64,000 nucleotides of DNA from Diphasiastrum complanatum (GCA_029204225.1 CM055096.1:76051521-76115520), one strand, 5' to 3'; shown: positions 21,700-34,330, counted from the first letter of the stretch. Program-made: numbers and translations. The notes: generated by a model from the letters alone, not told the origin.

Positions 21700-22000
21700 C
21701 CGCTCTGATGATCTTGGGGTTCAGTCTAGTTTGTTTTTCATTGAGAACATGTGCACCGGCTAAACATCCAAAAATTTCAGTGTTTTCAAGCAAGTTTTTA
21801 GCTTGACCACCATACTTTTGGAGTGACTCCCACTAAAGAGCTTGCTCTAATGCAATTGAAGATAGAGGTGGCTATGGCAATGACCTTAGCCCAAAAGTTG
21901 GAGTCAAGAGTTCAGTATGCTACGTGCCATTTGAACAAATATATGATTCTTTCTTTCAAAAACCTCATTTTGATGTGGGGAGCATGGAGCAATGAGTTGA
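21700..22000 (-). pseudogene. Decayed copia integrase fragment
   Basis: On the minus strand a stretch reads NEVFERKNHIFVQMARSILNS, then several stops, then KTLKFLDV and an ANEKQ-like end. It aligns by eye with the copia integrase pattern QQNGVAERKNRT..MARSML..., ...LKVFGC. It carries several stops and shifts and has no other domain. Confidence 0.6.
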
Positions 22001-22168
22001 TGAACGACATCAATTGTTGAATAGACTTCACTTTGTTGGAGATACATTCGACCCTCCCAATTTGATTCTCCATCAACACCTTGAAGGAAAAAAAAATTGA
22101 AAAACGTCTAACTGGTGGGTGAGAAAATAGGTAAACATTTTCCTACAAAACGTTCTACAATTCCTTTC

Positions 22169-22783
22169 TGTTAGAGCCTTTACTCCCTGTCTCGGTTATT
22201 TACAGTTTTCAGAGACACATGTACGTTTTGTAGTTATTGTAATTACTGAAATGGCTAAGTCACCGGCCTGTGGTGACCACTGTAAGGTTGGCATTGGACC
22301 TCAGAGAGTCGTGCTTAGCTTTGGCATGGGGTACTGGGTCACTTATTAGGAGTGGCTAGACTGACCTCCTAAAAAGTAGGAGAGTTGACTAGTCAGTGGG
22401 ACACTTGTCGTATGCTCACTGGGACACTTGGTCTAGTGAATGAGTGACACATGTCAGGGTTGACCGGTCAAACATGACACGTGCCTATGTGTCAGGGTAC
22501 TGCCAAGTGGCAAGTGTCGACTGTGCATGGAATTGGCCATGTGTCGACGTTAGGAAAGGTCAGGGTTAAGGGGTGCTTGAGGATTGTGCATAAGTGAGCC
22601 TAGAGAGAGGCATTCCTCATCATAATCTATGCAGCAAAGGTTGGGAGGAGACAACGCAGCCAGCTCCACCATGTTTCATGTGCTTTGATGTTTGTACATG
22701 CAAGGAAATCGACAAGGATCGACATTGCTGATTGCTACGCACGGGATAAGCTAGGTTTTAAGTGAAGTTTCAGATTTGGAGTC
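22169..22783 (+). repeat. Family B 5' LTR (plus orientation)
   Basis: The LTR begins TGTTAGAGCCTTTACTCCCT, identical in layout to the minus copy at 18277-18965, and ends near ttggagtct. The primer site ttggtattagagc (about 22784-22796) follows, identifying it as a 5' LTR. Its U3 lacks most of one of the 76-bp repeats seen in the other copy. Confidence 0.88.
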
Positions 22784-25700
22784 TTTGGTATTAGAGCAAA
22801 GGTTGCTGAGAAGAGGGCTGCCAAAGAATTTGAGGATTGAAGGCCACAGGCCCAGCGCTGATTGAAGGACACAGAAGACTCGAAATTCATCACAAATTGG
22901 AGCCAAAACAAGGCTGTAGGCCAGCGCTGCACTGTAGAAGGATTTGGGCATTAATCAAGTTGGAAAATCTGACGATTTGGGCCCCAAAAATCTGGTTTGA
23001 AGGCTGCAGGACCAGCGCTGACAGCTGGGAGCAATGAGGCTTCGATCTTGACCTCAAATTGTCGCCAAAATCACCCTATTAACCTGTGATTGGCTGTGTA
23101 CTGCTGTGGCATGGTGTAAGGATACTTGATTTCTGTGAATTTGATGGATTTGCAAGGGAAACAAGGGCTATTAAAGGCTGTTCCAGCCAGGACAGACCTG
23201 GTGCATGCTTCAAAACAGGGTTTTGTGAGCGAGAAACACCTGATTACTCTCATTTTAGACCTCAACTTGGGTTGGCAGGTTTGGAAAGCCATAATTATGG
23301 ATCCACAGGAGGGTACTAGCACCAGATTAACCAGGGTTGAAGAAGTGACAACTAAGGTGGATGCTATGGAGGCCATATTTCAACAAATCCTTGAACAGTT
23401 GAAGACATCAAGATCCTCACAAGAACCGAAAGCGGTATGATTGTTCAAGTGTTTCATTTTGTGGAGGGCTTGCATGGAAGTCTCATAACTTTTCACTGTA
23501 AAGAAGCAAACTTGTACCCTCCAAGGAGCAGTTCAGATAGAACTGTGTTTGAAATACGGTAATAAGGTTCAGGCGGTTTTTTAGGTCTTGGGGTAAACAG
23601 AGGCTCAAAGGTTTAAGATTCAATTTTTGCACAGGCAAGTTTCAAGTGACCTGAAAGGAGGAGCAGGGGCTTCCGAGGACAAAAGATTGTATGGGCGGTC
23701 TAATGTCCAAAGAGATCAACGTCCTTCAGTGCGGTCCTTCAGTGCAACAAGTAGTTGTAGCTTCTAGGGACAACGATTGTATGGGCAATCCGATGTTCAG
23801 AAGGGGCCAACGATCTTTGTTGCTATTGCTGCATGACCAAGAGTGTTCCAAATGAGAAAGTTTTGCTTTTGTTACTTGGTAGGATGCATGTGGAAGGAAT
23901 GTCCACGGAATCCATTGCGGACTTCATGCAATTTTCTAGTGAAGCAGGCACGAGCACCTATGGCTATTGAAGATTTGGAGTAGGATGAACTCCAGGGAAG
24001 TATTCTTTACCTTGTGAAAGTGTCGATGATCAGGTAAGGTTGATGTTATTTCTTTTGCCACAATTGTTTAAAACAATGCAACACATGTATCAATTTCCAG
24101 GTACTTCTTGATTGTTATGACTGGACAATTGTGTGGTATGAATGTGTGTTTTGCTTGACACTAGGTCCTCTCATAACGTACTTGACTTTGATTGAAAGGT
24201 TGACTGTGAGCATGCAATCATCCTTGTACTAGTACACAGTCGTGAAGGCTGATGGAAAGGGTACAGTTGGGGGAGGTTTCACGATTGTGGATATGCCATT
24301 AACCATTCAAAGTTAGGTTAAGAAGTTGGATATAAAGATAATGTGTTTGGCATGTTTTGATGTGGTACTTGGGATATGTTGGCATGTAGTACTGAAACTC
24401 TACATCGCTTAAGGTTACTTATGTGTGCGAGTTCCAGCGCGATGGTAGAATCCATTCACTTTGAGGTGAGCCCGATGTGTCTCTAGGACCTTTGATCATG
24501 GCAGCTTAGAATGTGGGGTTCGTTGTATATGTGTTTTTGTTATTGTTTGATATGTTTACTGCTGGTTCCAAAAGTAGCATATGGCAAGAACAAGTTGACT
24601 TACTTAGGAACCTAGACCAACAGATGGGTCATGGCATATGTGTGTGGGCTTATCGATACTTAAACTCCCCAGGGGCAATGGACGGTATGGGACGCCCCAA
24701 CAAGGAGTTTGTCAAGCATTGATATCCTATTCGACATATTGATGATCTGATATTATACGGTGCTTCTGTTTTAGCGAAGTTGTTTAAAAAAATGGAAATC
24801 ATTAACTCTAAGTTCGGGAAGTGCATGTGCATAAGACTGCCTTCAGAACTTGTATCGGTCACTTTGACTTTCTGTTATGCCTTTTGATTGACCAATGCTC
24901 CAACAACATGTATGATGTTGATGAACGATGTACTCAGACCATTTATGGATGACGTTTTGGTTTACAGTTGTGGTGACGTATTGCATGTAACTCACCTTAG
25001 AACTGTTTGTCAACCCTGAGGGATAAAACCTTGTTTGCTAATGATAATAAAAGATAGTGTATTTGGGTGTTATCGTGTTAGCTGAAGGCATAAAACCGAA
25101 TCCAAGGAAAGTTGTTCTCCTTCTGTGGCCTGTACCTACAGACTTGATGGTATTGAGAGGCTCTCTTGGATTGCTTGGGTTTTATTGCAAGGTGTGAAGG
25201 GTTGTTCACACATGGCTGCACCTTTGACCGATATGCTATAGAATAATAAGTGGACGAAAGTTCAGCAGTGAAGTTTCAACGCTTCGAAACAAGCTGTGGC
25301 GGACTTTGTCACATTAAAGATAGTATCATAAACCATTTGTCATAATAACAAATGCGAGTGATGTCATCATTGGGACAGTTTTGATGCAAGAGGGTAGGCC
25401 AGTGGCCTTTGTGAGCGAGAAGCTGTTCAGAAGAGTTGTATGCCATTGTCCATGCTTTGAAAGTATGGAGACATTATTTGTGTGGTGCGGGTTTGTATAC
25501 GCCAAGTAGAGTCTCAGAAGGAGAGCTCTAATCTCTTTGCTCACACTTGCCTGAAGTACACCATAGCAGATGGTATAGTTAAAGGAAATGGCAAACTCCC
25601 CATTGCAGGTAGTAAAAGGCTATGTAGGGAAAATTTTGCATTCATGTTATGATAGTACTGGTGCTAGTCATCCGGTTGTGGATTGGACCTATGAGATGAT

Positions 25701-25790
25701 CCTATGTAACTTTTGGTGGCCCGATATGGTTTTAGGCCTACTAGTCTTGTTACGGTGGGAATTCCTCAAAGCGCCTAGTACAATTGATTT
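22784..25790 (+). pseudogene. Family B gypsy internal region, heavily decayed
   Basis: After the primer site and a ~500-bp leader, gag starts near 23298 (MDPQEGTSTRLTRVEEVTT). This is followed by a coiled-coil-like stretch and a stop near 23438. From 23800 the sequence is decayed, but landmarks remain: an RT core with a readable TNAPTTCMMLMND-like run near 24890-24930 and MDDVLVY near 24945-24965; RNase H with FVITNASDVIIGTVLMQEGR and PVAFVSEKL near 25335-25420; and an integrase zinc-binding start with the pair Cys/His and WWPDM near 25625-25725. Stops and frameshifts are frequent. It ends before the copia remnant that starts at about 25950, with no 3' LTR seen. Confidence 0.78.
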
Positions 25791-25989
25791 CTAACTCTAT
25801 GAGTAAGATGCTTGAGTTAGTTGAAAAAATTTAAGACAAGCAATCGTGGTGCTAGTGAGAGCCGAGTGTGATCACCAGTAGTATGGGATGCTGGTTATCA
25901 TAGGAGGCTTGATTAGATCGGATCCTTAAGCTCTATATTCAAAAAATTAGAAGTTTATATCCAAGAGATCTACAAAGTCAAGATATACT

Positions 25990-27130
25990 GACAAGAAGAG
26001 CAACATGCAGTCTAGACCAAATTCTGGTTCAGGATCGAATTCAACCTCTTCATCGTTCCAACCAGTGCAGAAACTATTTTGCAGATACTGTAAGAGGATT
26101 GGCCACGAAATCAAGGACTGCCGAACTTTGAAGTACAACAACTAAAAGAAGAAGCAGTTCCAACAACAAGCATAGTGTGACAACTAGTCACTCAATTCAG
26201 CAACAAGACGAAGATGAGGTAGCGTTCATGACCAAAGTCGGAGAACAACAGGATATCGATTCCTAGTATCTAGATTCCGGAGCAACTCAACACATGACTC
26301 ACCATCGCGACTGGTTCAAGGACTAAAAGTCATTCACCCACACTCGAGTTGTGCAACTTGGAGACAACTCATCTCATTCAATCGAAGATGAAGGAACAAT
26401 CAGAGTCGAATTTCAGAGAGGTGAAGTCAAGTTACTATCCAATGATCTCCACGTTCCAAATCTGACCAAGAATCTGCTCTCAATTAGCAGAATCACTGAT
26501 TTAGGTCGGAGGGTCGAATTCGATACAGAAGGCTGCACCATTCTTGACAAATCTCAAAAGGTTCTAGCCTTCGGAAGAAGAAGCGGCTATCTGTACAAAC
26601 TCAGCCACTGCTACTCTTCTAACAGTCAAGCTCTTGACACAGACACTTCTGAATCAACTGATATGCTTTGGCCTTTCAGACTTGGCCATCTCAACTTCAA
26701 TAGTATTCAGCAAATGTCAACTCAGAGTTTAGTACAAGATCTGTCGTCTGTCAGCAAGCCAACTTCTCCATGCGAAAGCTGTATTATCAGCAAGCATGTT
26801 AGAAGCCCTTTCATTTCAGACTCAGTTCATACTTCCAAGGGCTTGCTAGACCTTGTACATAGTGACATTTGTGGCCCGATGTAGACTACTTCGACAGGGG
26901 GAGCTCTCTATTTCCTAACCTTCAGGGATGACTTCTCATGAAGGACTGCTACTTACTTTCTGAAGAACAAATCCGAAGCATTCAAGTTCTTCAAGCAGTT
27001 CAAGGCGTCTGCTGAAAATCAGACCCAAAGGAAGATTAAAGCTCTACGCACATATGGATGGGGAGAGTATATCTCCACAGAATTCAAAGGAGTTCTACAA
27101 GGCCAGGGCCATACATCAACAATACATGAC
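25990..27130 (+). pseudogene. Copia element, upstream half (zinc knuckle, protease, integrase)
   Basis: The plus strand shows a gag zinc knuckle CRYCKRIGHEIKDC (about 26080-26125), then, after stops, a protease-like YLDSGATQHMTHH (about 26262-26300). A 177-codon open frame follows (26351-26884) with LHVPNLTKNLLSISR, the GAG-pre-integrase FRLGHLNFNSIQQM and CESCIISK. Integrase continues past stops with GGALYFLTFRDDFS and KALRTYGWGEYIS, where the second catalytic Asp appears changed to Tyr. The copy is interrupted at 27135/33436 by the family A insertion, just before its QNGVAKRKNRT-type motif. It was already defective, or decayed after insertion. Confidence 0.88.
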
Positions 27131-27135
27131 AAGCT

Positions 27136-27493
27136 TGTAATAGATCCTAACACCACAGTAGGGCAAACACTAACTGATCCACCCAACCTTGCCTACTCCC
27201 TGATATAGAGTAAGCCCCTCCTAGCCCAGTGTGAGGACTGGTAGCATGCTACTGCCAAGTGTCGGCCACGTGGCACTGACGTGGCCGACTGCACGTCGGG
27301 ACCCAACTGGGGGCCCTATCCTGCTGACAGGGTCCCTAGGCTGTGTTAGGCCCGCCATGGCTATGGACCGTGCTGGGGCACACTACTCACACTGTCTTGC
27401 CCTGTTGGTCATGTACGCTGGACACGACCCTGACTGTGGTATCTGACCCATCTGTGTTCTCTAGGGTTCGGCACTGGTTACGAGCTCGTAACA
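27136..27493 (-). repeat. Family A 3' LTR
   Basis: 358 bp, TGTTACGAG...CTATTACA on the minus strand. It is identical by eye to the LTR at 33078-33435. A palindromic ccacgtggc and a second gacgtggc core lie in it. Confidence 0.97.
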
Positions 27494-27508
27494 CTCCCTC
27501 CCCCTTAA
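27494..27508 (-). other. Polypurine tract
   Basis: On the minus strand taagggggagggag lies directly before the 3' LTR. Its first bases are the TAA stop codon of the polyprotein. It would prime plus-strand synthesis. Confidence 0.9.
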
Positions 27509-30500
27509 GAACCGTCTTGGTCCTCTAAGACAAAGTCTGGAAAAATCTTGCGAAGGACGCTGCCTCTTTCCCAAGTGGCATTCTCAACAGGCTGATCATT
27601 CCACTTAACCAGATATTCTCGGTATAGAGTATGACGAGTCTGCGTCTCTCTACTATCAAGAATTTCCTCTGGTTCATGTGGAGGTTGTTGAGGATCCAAT
27701 GGGAGAACTAGAACACTGTCCCCTACCAGATTATCTGATCTGGCTAAGGCTTTTCGTAACTGACTTACATGAAAAACTGGAAAAACCTTACTGCTGTGTG
27801 GGAGTTCTAGTTCATAGGTGACCTCGCCTAGTCTCCTACTGATGGTAAAGGGACCACAATACCTTGGAGACAACTTAGCACACACTCCTGATTTGAGGGT
27901 TTTAGAGTCAACTGGGACTCTCAAGTAGACTCTCTCACCAGTGGAGAACTGCACATCCCGTCTGTGTGGATCTGCATAATGCCTGGCTCGATCCTGGGAT
28001 TGTCTAATGCTACGCTTAGCATGTTCTATCATCTGGTTTAGGTCTTCTAAAAAGTTTCTGGCTGCTTCAACTTTTTCTTGTTTAAACCCTACAGCTGTGG
28101 GTGAGCGTGGCTGAAAACCGTACATCAGCATAAATGGGCTGTATCCCGTAGCTGAATGTTTGGTACTGTTGTAAGCAAACTCTAATATCGAGAGATACTC
28201 CTCCCAATTAGTCTGCCTCTTGCTGACGTATGCACGAAGCATATCCTCCAGCACTTGATTTACCCTTTCTGTTTGACCGTCCGTCTGTGGATGGTCGGTG
28301 GTACTCATATTAAGTTTAGTATGGAGATGATGGAATACTGCCTTCCAAAAATTTCCAGTAAACTTACTGTCCCGGTCGCTGACTATGCCGGAAGGTAGAC
28401 CGTACAATTTAAATAGCCCGTCTACAAACAACCTCGCTAACTCTGGAGCTCTAACGGTTGTTTTGGTCGGAATAAAATGAGCCATTTTGGTCAGACGGTC
28501 AACTGTGACCCATATAGCGTCATTACCCTTTTGGGTTTTAGGCAGGCCTACTATAAAATCCATGGAGATACTCTCCCATTTACCAGCTGGTATTTCTAAG
28601 GGATGCAACAACCCTCCTGCCTTTAAACGCTCTGCTTTATTTACTTGACATTTCTGGCAACTGGTTACATACTGGTGGACGTCCTTTTTCATACTGGGCC
28701 AGAAAAATTGCCTACGAAGAAGCTCATAGGTCTTCTGTATGCCTGGGTGTCCCGCGCTAGGATTGTCATGACATTCATATAGGACCTGCTGCCTATAATC
28801 CTCTGAATTGGGGACACATACTCTATCTCTATAGAGCAAGTACTCATCCTGAATGGAATACTGTTTCCATTTGAATCCTTGAGTCAACTGACCCTCAACC
28901 ACTGGGGTTTGCTTGGGTGATACAGGCTCAGAATCCTCAACGTCATCTGACGACGTATACTCGGACTCATCATCATCCTCAACGGAAACTGCCGTATTCT
29001 TGGATGAACTGGCACCAGCCCCGGGAACTGGTTCTGGAGTCTGTAACTGTCTGTTCTGGACTGAGTTCCAGATAATAGAGAAGAATGCATCATGCTGGCA
29101 TTTCCCTCTCAAGGACTCGAGTAACTCATTACGAATCTGAGTAAAACTCAGCTCGTTTATCATAGGCATTCTGCTAAGGGCATCTGCTACTGTATTGAAT
29201 TTTCCGCGCCTATATCTGATAGACATGTCAAACTCTTGCATCAACTCTGCCCAACGAGCTTTCCGACCTCTAAGCTCAGGTTGATTGCAAAGGTATCTGA
29301 GACTCTCATGGTCTGTCAGGACCTCAAAGTTGGCACCATACAAATAATGCCTCCAAGTCTTAAGGGCATGGACTATAGAAAAGAGTTCCTTTTCATAGGC
29401 ACTATACCTAGTCTGTGCTGGCTCGAGTTTTTTACTCTCGAACGCAACTGGTCGTCCACCCTGAGTTAGCACAGCACCTACTGCAAAGTCGCTAGCATCT
29501 GTTTCGACCACAAATGGCTGATTGGGGTCGACGACCTTTAAAACTGGTGCTGTAGCTAAGGCTGTTTTGAGAGCATCAAAGCTCTCCTGTTGTGCGGACT
29601 CCCAAATGAACTCCTTTCCCTTCCCCTTAAGGAGATTTGTCATAGGGACTGCTATCTGAGCATATTCCTTGACAAATCGTCTGTAATATCCCGCCAGACC
29701 AAGAAAGATTTGAAGTTCCAAAATATTCTGAGGTCTCAGCCAACTGAGTATGGCTTTAACCTTATTTGGGTCCATCTTAATCCCATCTGAAGAGATAATG
29801 TGACCCAAATATGCTACTTCTTCAACGAAGAATTCACACTTGGATTGTTTAGCATAAAGCTTATGCTTTCTGAGCAGTCGAAACACCTTTCTGAGGTGTT
29901 TTAGATGCTCCTTCCTCGTTTTGCTGTAGACGAGGATGTCATCTAAAAATACGACTACAAACTTACCCAAGTATGGTCTGAGGACACTGTTCATCAAGGT
30001 CATAAAGGTAGCTGGAGCATTTGTGAGCCCAAATGGCATCACCTTAAACTCATAATGACCGTGACGAGTCCTAAAAGCTGTTTTCGAGACATCTTCCGAT
30101 TTTATACGGACTTGATGATATCCCGATCTGAGGTCTATTTTGCTGAAAAACTTAGCCCCGTCGAGTTGATCAAACAACTCGTCTGCTCGAGGCATAGGGT
30201 ATTTATTCTTAATTGTGACTTTATTGAGGGCTCTGTAATCTACGCAAAGACGCATAGACCCCTCTTTCTTTTTCACCAATAGGACTGGTGAGGCCCATGG
30301 TGAACTACTGGTCTGAATTTGGCCTTTCCCAAGATAGTCTGTTAACTGCCTAGTTATTTCTTCATCCTCTGTTCGGCTGACCCGATACGGAGGTTTAGAA
30401 ACAGGTGTTGTACCTGGTACTAGGTTTATTACATGATCTACCTCTCTGCTAGGTGGTAAACCATGTGGCAAATCTTCAGGAAAAACATCTTTAAATTTAG

Positions 30501-32274
30501 ACAATAAAGTTTCTAATTTACTGATTTTCTGCTGAATAGAACTGGAAATAGAAACTTCAGGAATAAACTGAAAGTCACATAAGAATACCTGATGGTCTTC
30601 GTCTCCGATTAGCTGACAGAGCTCTGAACTGCAGACCATAGGGCTGTTGGGAACATCATGCTCCCCATGCAACTGGATCTCTCGGCCTTTATACTGAAAG
30701 CTGAGGGTGTTCTCCTGATAGTTTCTGTGGAGGGAAGGTCCTAAACTGTAGAGCCAATCTCTCCCGAGAACAATGTCTGTTCGATCCAGGTGCATTATCT
30801 GAAAGTTTATTTGATCTTGGTACCCCTGAATACCAAGATTTAACTTACTTACCATAGTTTCCCATATTTTTTTATCTTCACCCTTAGCTAATGAAACTAT
30901 GTACCTATGCTGACTAGGTACTTCTGGTAGTTTAAGCTTTTTAACCAGGGTGTGGTTGATGAAATTATGGGTTGCCCCATCATCAACCATGACTCTTACT
31001 GACTGGTTACCAACTTTCCCATGCATACGTACTAGGTCATGCGGCCCAAAGCTGAAGGGTCTCGCTAGCATTGCAGAGGTCAGCTGGCAACAGTGTTCAT
31101 GATCTTCATGATACACTTTGATCTCGGAAGCTGCCGAGTTACTGGGGAAACATACAGTCTGAACTTGTTTTTTATCTTTTTTAGTGAAAGGCCCCTTGGG
31201 ACACTGTCTGACTGTGTGTCCCTTGCCCATACACACAAAGCACAAACGTTCCTGTTTGGCTTTCTCAAAATCATCTGGTTTTAAGGGCTGTATGAGTGAA
31301 GGGCGTTTCTGAGGAGCTTCACCTTTAAATTTATCTTCTTTCTTTCTTTTTAAAAATTTCTTTTTAAATTGAAAGTCTTTCTGAGGAAGCTGCTCAGAAA
31401 GTGGTTGCTGTCTCGCTCTCTTCCTACCCACTGAATCATCATAGATTTGAGCATATCTGAGAGCTTGCTCAAGGGTAGTAGGCGAGTTTCTCTGGACCTC
31501 TACTTTATATTCATCTTTGAGGCCACGGACAAATCCCCTGATTTTTTGATAGTCATCCATATTTTTAATCTTTAAAATTGCCTCTCGATACTGCGAGATA
31601 TATTGGATGAGGGACTTGTCCATTACTGTTCTTTCCCAGGCTTCCCAGGCTCTATCAAGTTCATTCTCTGGTAGAAATTCTCTTAGGAAAGCTTCTTCAA
31701 AAGCTTTCCATGACCGGGGAGTCTGCCCAGTCTCCTGGAGATTTAACCACCACTTATAGGCCATAGGCCCTAAAGAAAGACTGGCCTCAATTGCTTGCAA
31801 ATGGTCAGGGGTCTGTTTAAGAGCATGAATGTTCTTCCATTTGCTGAGGAAGGTTTGTAGAATATCTGCATTTCTATCCTTCTCTTCCCCATTAAAAGTA
31901 GGAGGCTTTAAATCTTTAAAAACACTGGGGTGAGACCGTAAAGTCTCACCTGAAACTGATGGAAGTGGAGAAGGGGATAACTGAGAAGTGGAGGGAAGGC
32001 TTCCTTTCGCGGAGCTCAAAATCAAGTTTTTGAGTTCAGCGAACGAGTCGTCCACACTGGACTTGAAATTGGCTAATGCCAGCTTCAGTTCATCCACTTC
32101 TGTTACCAATTGGAGGAACTGCTCCTTGGTAACTAGTTCGTCGAGTTCTTCGGCGAACTGTTCCTGTTCTTCTACTTCCATGGGTTCCTTCCCTTTTCTG
32201 TAAGCCAAGGCTTCTGTTTCAAGTTCGTCGAAGCCTCTCTCCTGGGGTTGATCAGGTCCCTGAGGAGTGGTCAT
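27505..32274 (-). CDS. Gag-Pol polyprotein of family A chromovirus
   Basis: One uninterrupted frame of 1589 residues. Gag lies in residues ~110-300, with a coiled-coil-like acidic N-terminus. The zinc knuckle [14 protein letters not shown] is at ~345-358. A retropepsin with the unusual active-site triplet DDGATHNFI is at ~431, followed by DIVLGRDWL at ~500. Reverse transcriptase spans ~620-800, with [22 protein letters not shown] and the catalytic FLDD at ~776-779. RNase H follows, with [13 protein letters not shown] and [10 protein letters not shown]. Integrase has a zinc-binding [17 protein letters not shown] and a core containing [23 protein letters not shown] and [10 protein letters not shown]. 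The tail has [10 protein letters not shown] and a C-terminal chromodomain ([19 protein letters not shown]). Gag and pol share one frame. The start is the first ATG after the leader, with [10 protein letters not shown]. The chromodomain places it among chromoviruses; the exact clade is not resolved here. Confidence 0.96.
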   Translation of the reverse strand: MTTPQGPDQPQERGFDELETEALAYRKGKEPMEVEEQEQFAEELDELVTKEQFLQLVTEVDELKLALANFKSSVDDSFAELKNLILSSAKGSLPSTSQLSPSPLPSVSGETLRSHPSVFKDLKPPTFNGEEKDRNADILQTFLSKWKNIHALKQTPDHLQAIEASLSLGPMAYKWWLNLQETGQTPRSWKAFEEAFLREFLPENELDRAWEAWERTVMDKSLIQYISQYREAILKIKNMDDYQKIRGFVRGLKDEYKVEVQRNSPTTLEQALRYAQIYDDSVGRKRARQQPLSEQLPQKDFQFKKKFLKRKKEDKFKGEAPQKRPSLIQPLKPDDFEKAKQERLCFVCMGKGHTVRQCPKGPFTKKDKKQVQTVCFPSNSAASEIKVYHEDHEHCCQLTSAMLARPFSFGPHDLVRMHGKVGNQSVRVMVDDGATHNFINHTLVKKLKLPEVPSQHRYIVSLAKGEDKKIWETMVSKLNLGIQGYQDQINFQIMHLDRTDIVLGRDWLYSLGPSLHRNYQENTLSFQYKGREIQLHGEHDVPNSPMVCSSELCQLIGDEDHQVFLCDFQFIPEVSISSSIQQKISKLETLLSKFKDVFPEDLPHGLPPSREVDHVINLVPGTTPVSKPPYRVSRTEDEEITRQLTDYLGKGQIQTSSSPWASPVLLVKKKEGSMRLCVDYRALNKVTIKNKYPMPRADELFDQLDGAKFFSKIDLRSGYHQVRIKSEDVSKTAFRTRHGHYEFKVMPFGLTNAPATFMTLMNSVLRPYLGKFVVVFLDDILVYSKTRKEHLKHLRKVFRLLRKHKLYAKQSKCEFFVEEVAYLGHIISSDGIKMDPNKVKAILSWLRPQNILELQIFLGLAGYYRRFVKEYAQIAVPMTNLLKGKGKEFIWESAQQESFDALKTALATAPVLKVVDPNQPFVVETDASDFAVGAVLTQGGRPVAFESKKLEPAQTRYSAYEKELFSIVHALKTWRHYLYGANFEVLTDHESLRYLCNQPELRGRKARWAELMQEFDMSIRYRRGKFNTVADALSRMPMINELSFTQIRNELLESLRGKCQHDAFFSIIWNSVQNRQLQTPEPVPGAGASSSKNTAVSVEDDDESEYTSSDDVEDSEPVSPKQTPVVEGQLTQGFKWKQYSIQDEYLLYRDRVCVPNSEDYRQQVLYECHDNPSAGHPGIQKTYELLRRQFFWPSMKKDVHQYVTSCQKCQVNKAERLKAGGLLHPLEIPAGKWESISMDFIVGLPKTQKGNDAIWVTVDRLTKMAHFIPTKTTVRAPELARLFVDGLFKLYGLPSGIVSDRDSKFTGNFWKAVFHHLHTKLNMSTTDHPQTDGQTERVNQVLEDMLRAYVSKRQTNWEEYLSILEFAYNSTKHSATGYSPFMLMYGFQPRSPTAVGFKQEKVEAARNFLEDLNQMIEHAKRSIRQSQDRARHYADPHRRDVQFSTGERVYLRVPVDSKTLKSGVCAKLSPRYCGPFTISRRLGEVTYELELPHSSKVFPVFHVSQLRKALARSDNLVGDSVLVLPLDPQQPPHEPEEILDSRETQTRHTLYREYLVKWNDQPVENATWERGSVLRKIFPDFVLEDQDGS

Positions 32275-33063
32275 CTTCGAAACTGAAAGAGAGCTACCTT
32301 AACTTCTGAAGGAAAAAAGTCTAAAAGACTAATTTACAACTGTACAAGGGAAAGGAAAGATGACTTAGCTGTTTCTGAGGACTGTACTTCCAAAGAAAGA
32401 ATGAAGAGGAACCCTTTCAGCTCTTTTCCCCAAAATTTCAGACCTGTTGTTCCGAAAAATGCCAGTTTGAGGCTTCAAAACGGTACTAAATTTCCCGGTT
32501 TTTTGAGGATAGTAGCTCGCTGGTCTGATTGCAATCCAACTTGTCCACAAAAAGGCAAATCTGAAGTCCAAAAACCCTTCTGAGTTCTGAAATTTCAGAA
32601 GTCTCCTACTCGCTGATCTGGTAGAAATCCTCTTGCTCCAAATCTCTGACGTTGGGGCCCAAAAACTTGTTGAAAAACCAGATTTTCAGAAGCACTGGCC
32701 GCGCTGGCCCTGCTCCTCTTTTTTGGCTTCCAACTCGCTGAAAACCAGTAACTTTTTCCCCGGAAATCGGATGTAGGTCTCTGACTGTACAGCGATGGAG
32801 GTGCTGGCTTCTTCCTACTCTAATTTCGCTGGGAAAACTACGAAGAATCCTCTGAAGTCAGTGAGAAACAGCTGTTTTTTCAGCGAGTTACCTACACTTG
32901 GAATCTGACTCCTTGCTACTGTGATTTCTCAGTGGAAATCAGAAGTTTGAAGGCTGCTCCTACAGCGATCCTCCTCCTCTATTCCTCTCTGAGAATCTGA
33001 GAAACACTTCCTATCTTCTGATAGCTTTCTCTACTGCTGTCCTAAACTCCCTAGGATGGAGAT
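32275..33063 (-). other. Untranslated leader of the family A element
   Basis: About 790 bp between primer site and gag start. No long frame; small frames are present on both strands. It presumably holds packaging and dimerisation signals, which I cannot identify by eye. Confidence 0.6.
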
Positions 33064-33076
33064 GGCTCTGATACCA
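33064..33076 (-). other. Initiator-Met tRNA primer binding site
   Basis: On the minus strand TGGTATCAGAGCC lies one base inside the 5' LTR, a full match to the usual plant initiator-Met primer site. Confidence 0.95.
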
Positions 33077-33077
33077 G

Positions 33078-33435
33078 TGTAATAGATCCTAACACCACAG
33101 TAGGGCAAACACTAACTGATCCACCCAACCTTGCCTACTCCCTGATATAGAGTAAGCCCCTCCTAGCCCAGTGTGAGGACTGGTAGCATGCTACTGCCAA
33201 GTGTCGGCCACGTGGCACTGACGTGGCCGACTGCACGTCGGGACCCAACTGGGGGCCCTATCCTGCTGACAGGGTCCCTAGGCTGTGTTAGGCCCGCCAT
33301 GGCTATGGACCGTGCTGGGGCACACTACTCACACTGTCTTGCCCTGTTGGTCATGTACGCTGGACACGACCCTGACTGTGGTATCTGACCCATCTGTGTT
33401 CTCTAGGGTTCGGCACTGGTTACGAGCTCGTAACA
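33078..33435 (-). repeat. Family A 5' LTR
   Basis: 358 bp, identical by eye to the 3' LTR. It carries the promoter of the element, but no strong TATA box stands out. Confidence 0.97.
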
Positions 33436-34330
33436 AAGCTACTCACCTTAGTCCAATGGTGTAGCTAAAAGGAAGAATCGGACACTCATCGAAAGTTCCA
33501 AGAGCATGCTGGCCCATGCCTCTCTTCCAAAGAAGTCCTGGGCAGAAGCTGTTACTATAGCAGCCTATCTTCAAAATCGATCCATGACAAAGGCCCTGAA
33601 TGGCCAAACACCTTATGAGGTATGGACAGGATCGAAACATCACTCAAACATATTCGAGTGTTCGGATGCATATCTTACGCTCATATCCCTGAAGATCTAA
33701 GAAAGAAGCTGGACGACAAAAGCAGAAAGACGATTTTCATCAACTATTTACCAGATCACAAGGCATACAAGCTCTACAATCTGGATACCGAGAAGACATT
33801 CACCAGTAGAGATGTCATTTTTGTGGAAGACCAGTTCATCGACCACAAGGGGAAAGCTACGAAAAAATCCGACCCAAGGATCGAACACCTAAATTCCGAT
33901 CCAGGGATTCAACTATAGAAAAGCGACTCTGACTCCGACAATGAGTCAGAACCTCAACGAGTCAATCCACATCAGAAGACCGAAGCGCCACCTAGAAGGT
34001 CAAATTGGTCGAGAAAGCCTCCATCCAGATTTATGGATGATCCAGCCTGCTACTTTGTGCAAGAACCAACCACCGTTTCTGAGGCTATGTCTACTCCTGA
34101 TGTGGACTAGTGGAAAGCATTGATGGACACCGAATTTGATTCTCTAATAGAGAATCAAACATGGACAGTCAGTGAACTACCAAAGGACCGAACCCAATTC
34201 CATGCAAATGGATATTCAAGGCAAAGTACGACGCTGAAGGAAGGCTAAATCGCTACAAGGCCTGGCTAGTCGCCAAAGGCTTTCCCCAGATTCCAGATCT
34301 TTATTTGCAAAGACAAAACATGAGGGCCAT
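33436..34330 (+). pseudogene. Copia element, downstream half (integrase end to RT start)
   Basis: This continues the copia copy split by the family A insertion. It starts with SNGVAKRKNRTLIESSKSML after an in-frame TAG. It goes on with LPKKSWAEAVTIAAY and TPYEVWTGSK, then shifts frame to HIRVFGCISYAHIPEDLRKK and LYNLDTEKTFTSRDVIF. A linker with ESEPQRVNPHQK and RRSNWSRKPPSRF precedes the RT start (WKALMDTEFDSLIENQTWTV). After ~34200 the RT is degraded and not followed further. RNase H and the 3' LTR were not found. Confidence 0.88.

Larger units (their letters stand above)
27131..33440 (-). mobile_element. Complete Ty3/gypsy chromovirus (family A) with 5-bp target duplication
   Basis: The element occupies 27136-33435 (6300 bp). 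It is bounded by the direct repeat AAGCT at 27131-27135 and 33436-33440, the target duplication. The two 358-bp LTRs read identically by eye, which implies a recent insertion. Reading on the minus strand the order is 5' LTR, initiator-Met primer site, ~790-bp leader, a single 1589-codon gag-pol frame, purine tract overlapping the stop codon, 3' LTR. All features needed for an autonomous element are present. It is inserted in the integrase of an older copia element in the opposite orientation. Confidence 0.97.

Noticed and set aside
22169-22783. Pairing of this LTR with the LTR at 18277-18965 as one element
   Set aside because: The two are in opposite orientation, so they cannot be the two ends of one LTR retrotransposon.
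27231-27446. Identical 71-codon frames at 27231-27446 and 33173-33388
   Set aside because: They lie inside the two LTRs, antisense to the element; identity reflects LTR identity, not a gene pair.
28884-31284. Short frames on both strands within 27505-32274
   Set aside because: Shadows of the gag-pol frame.
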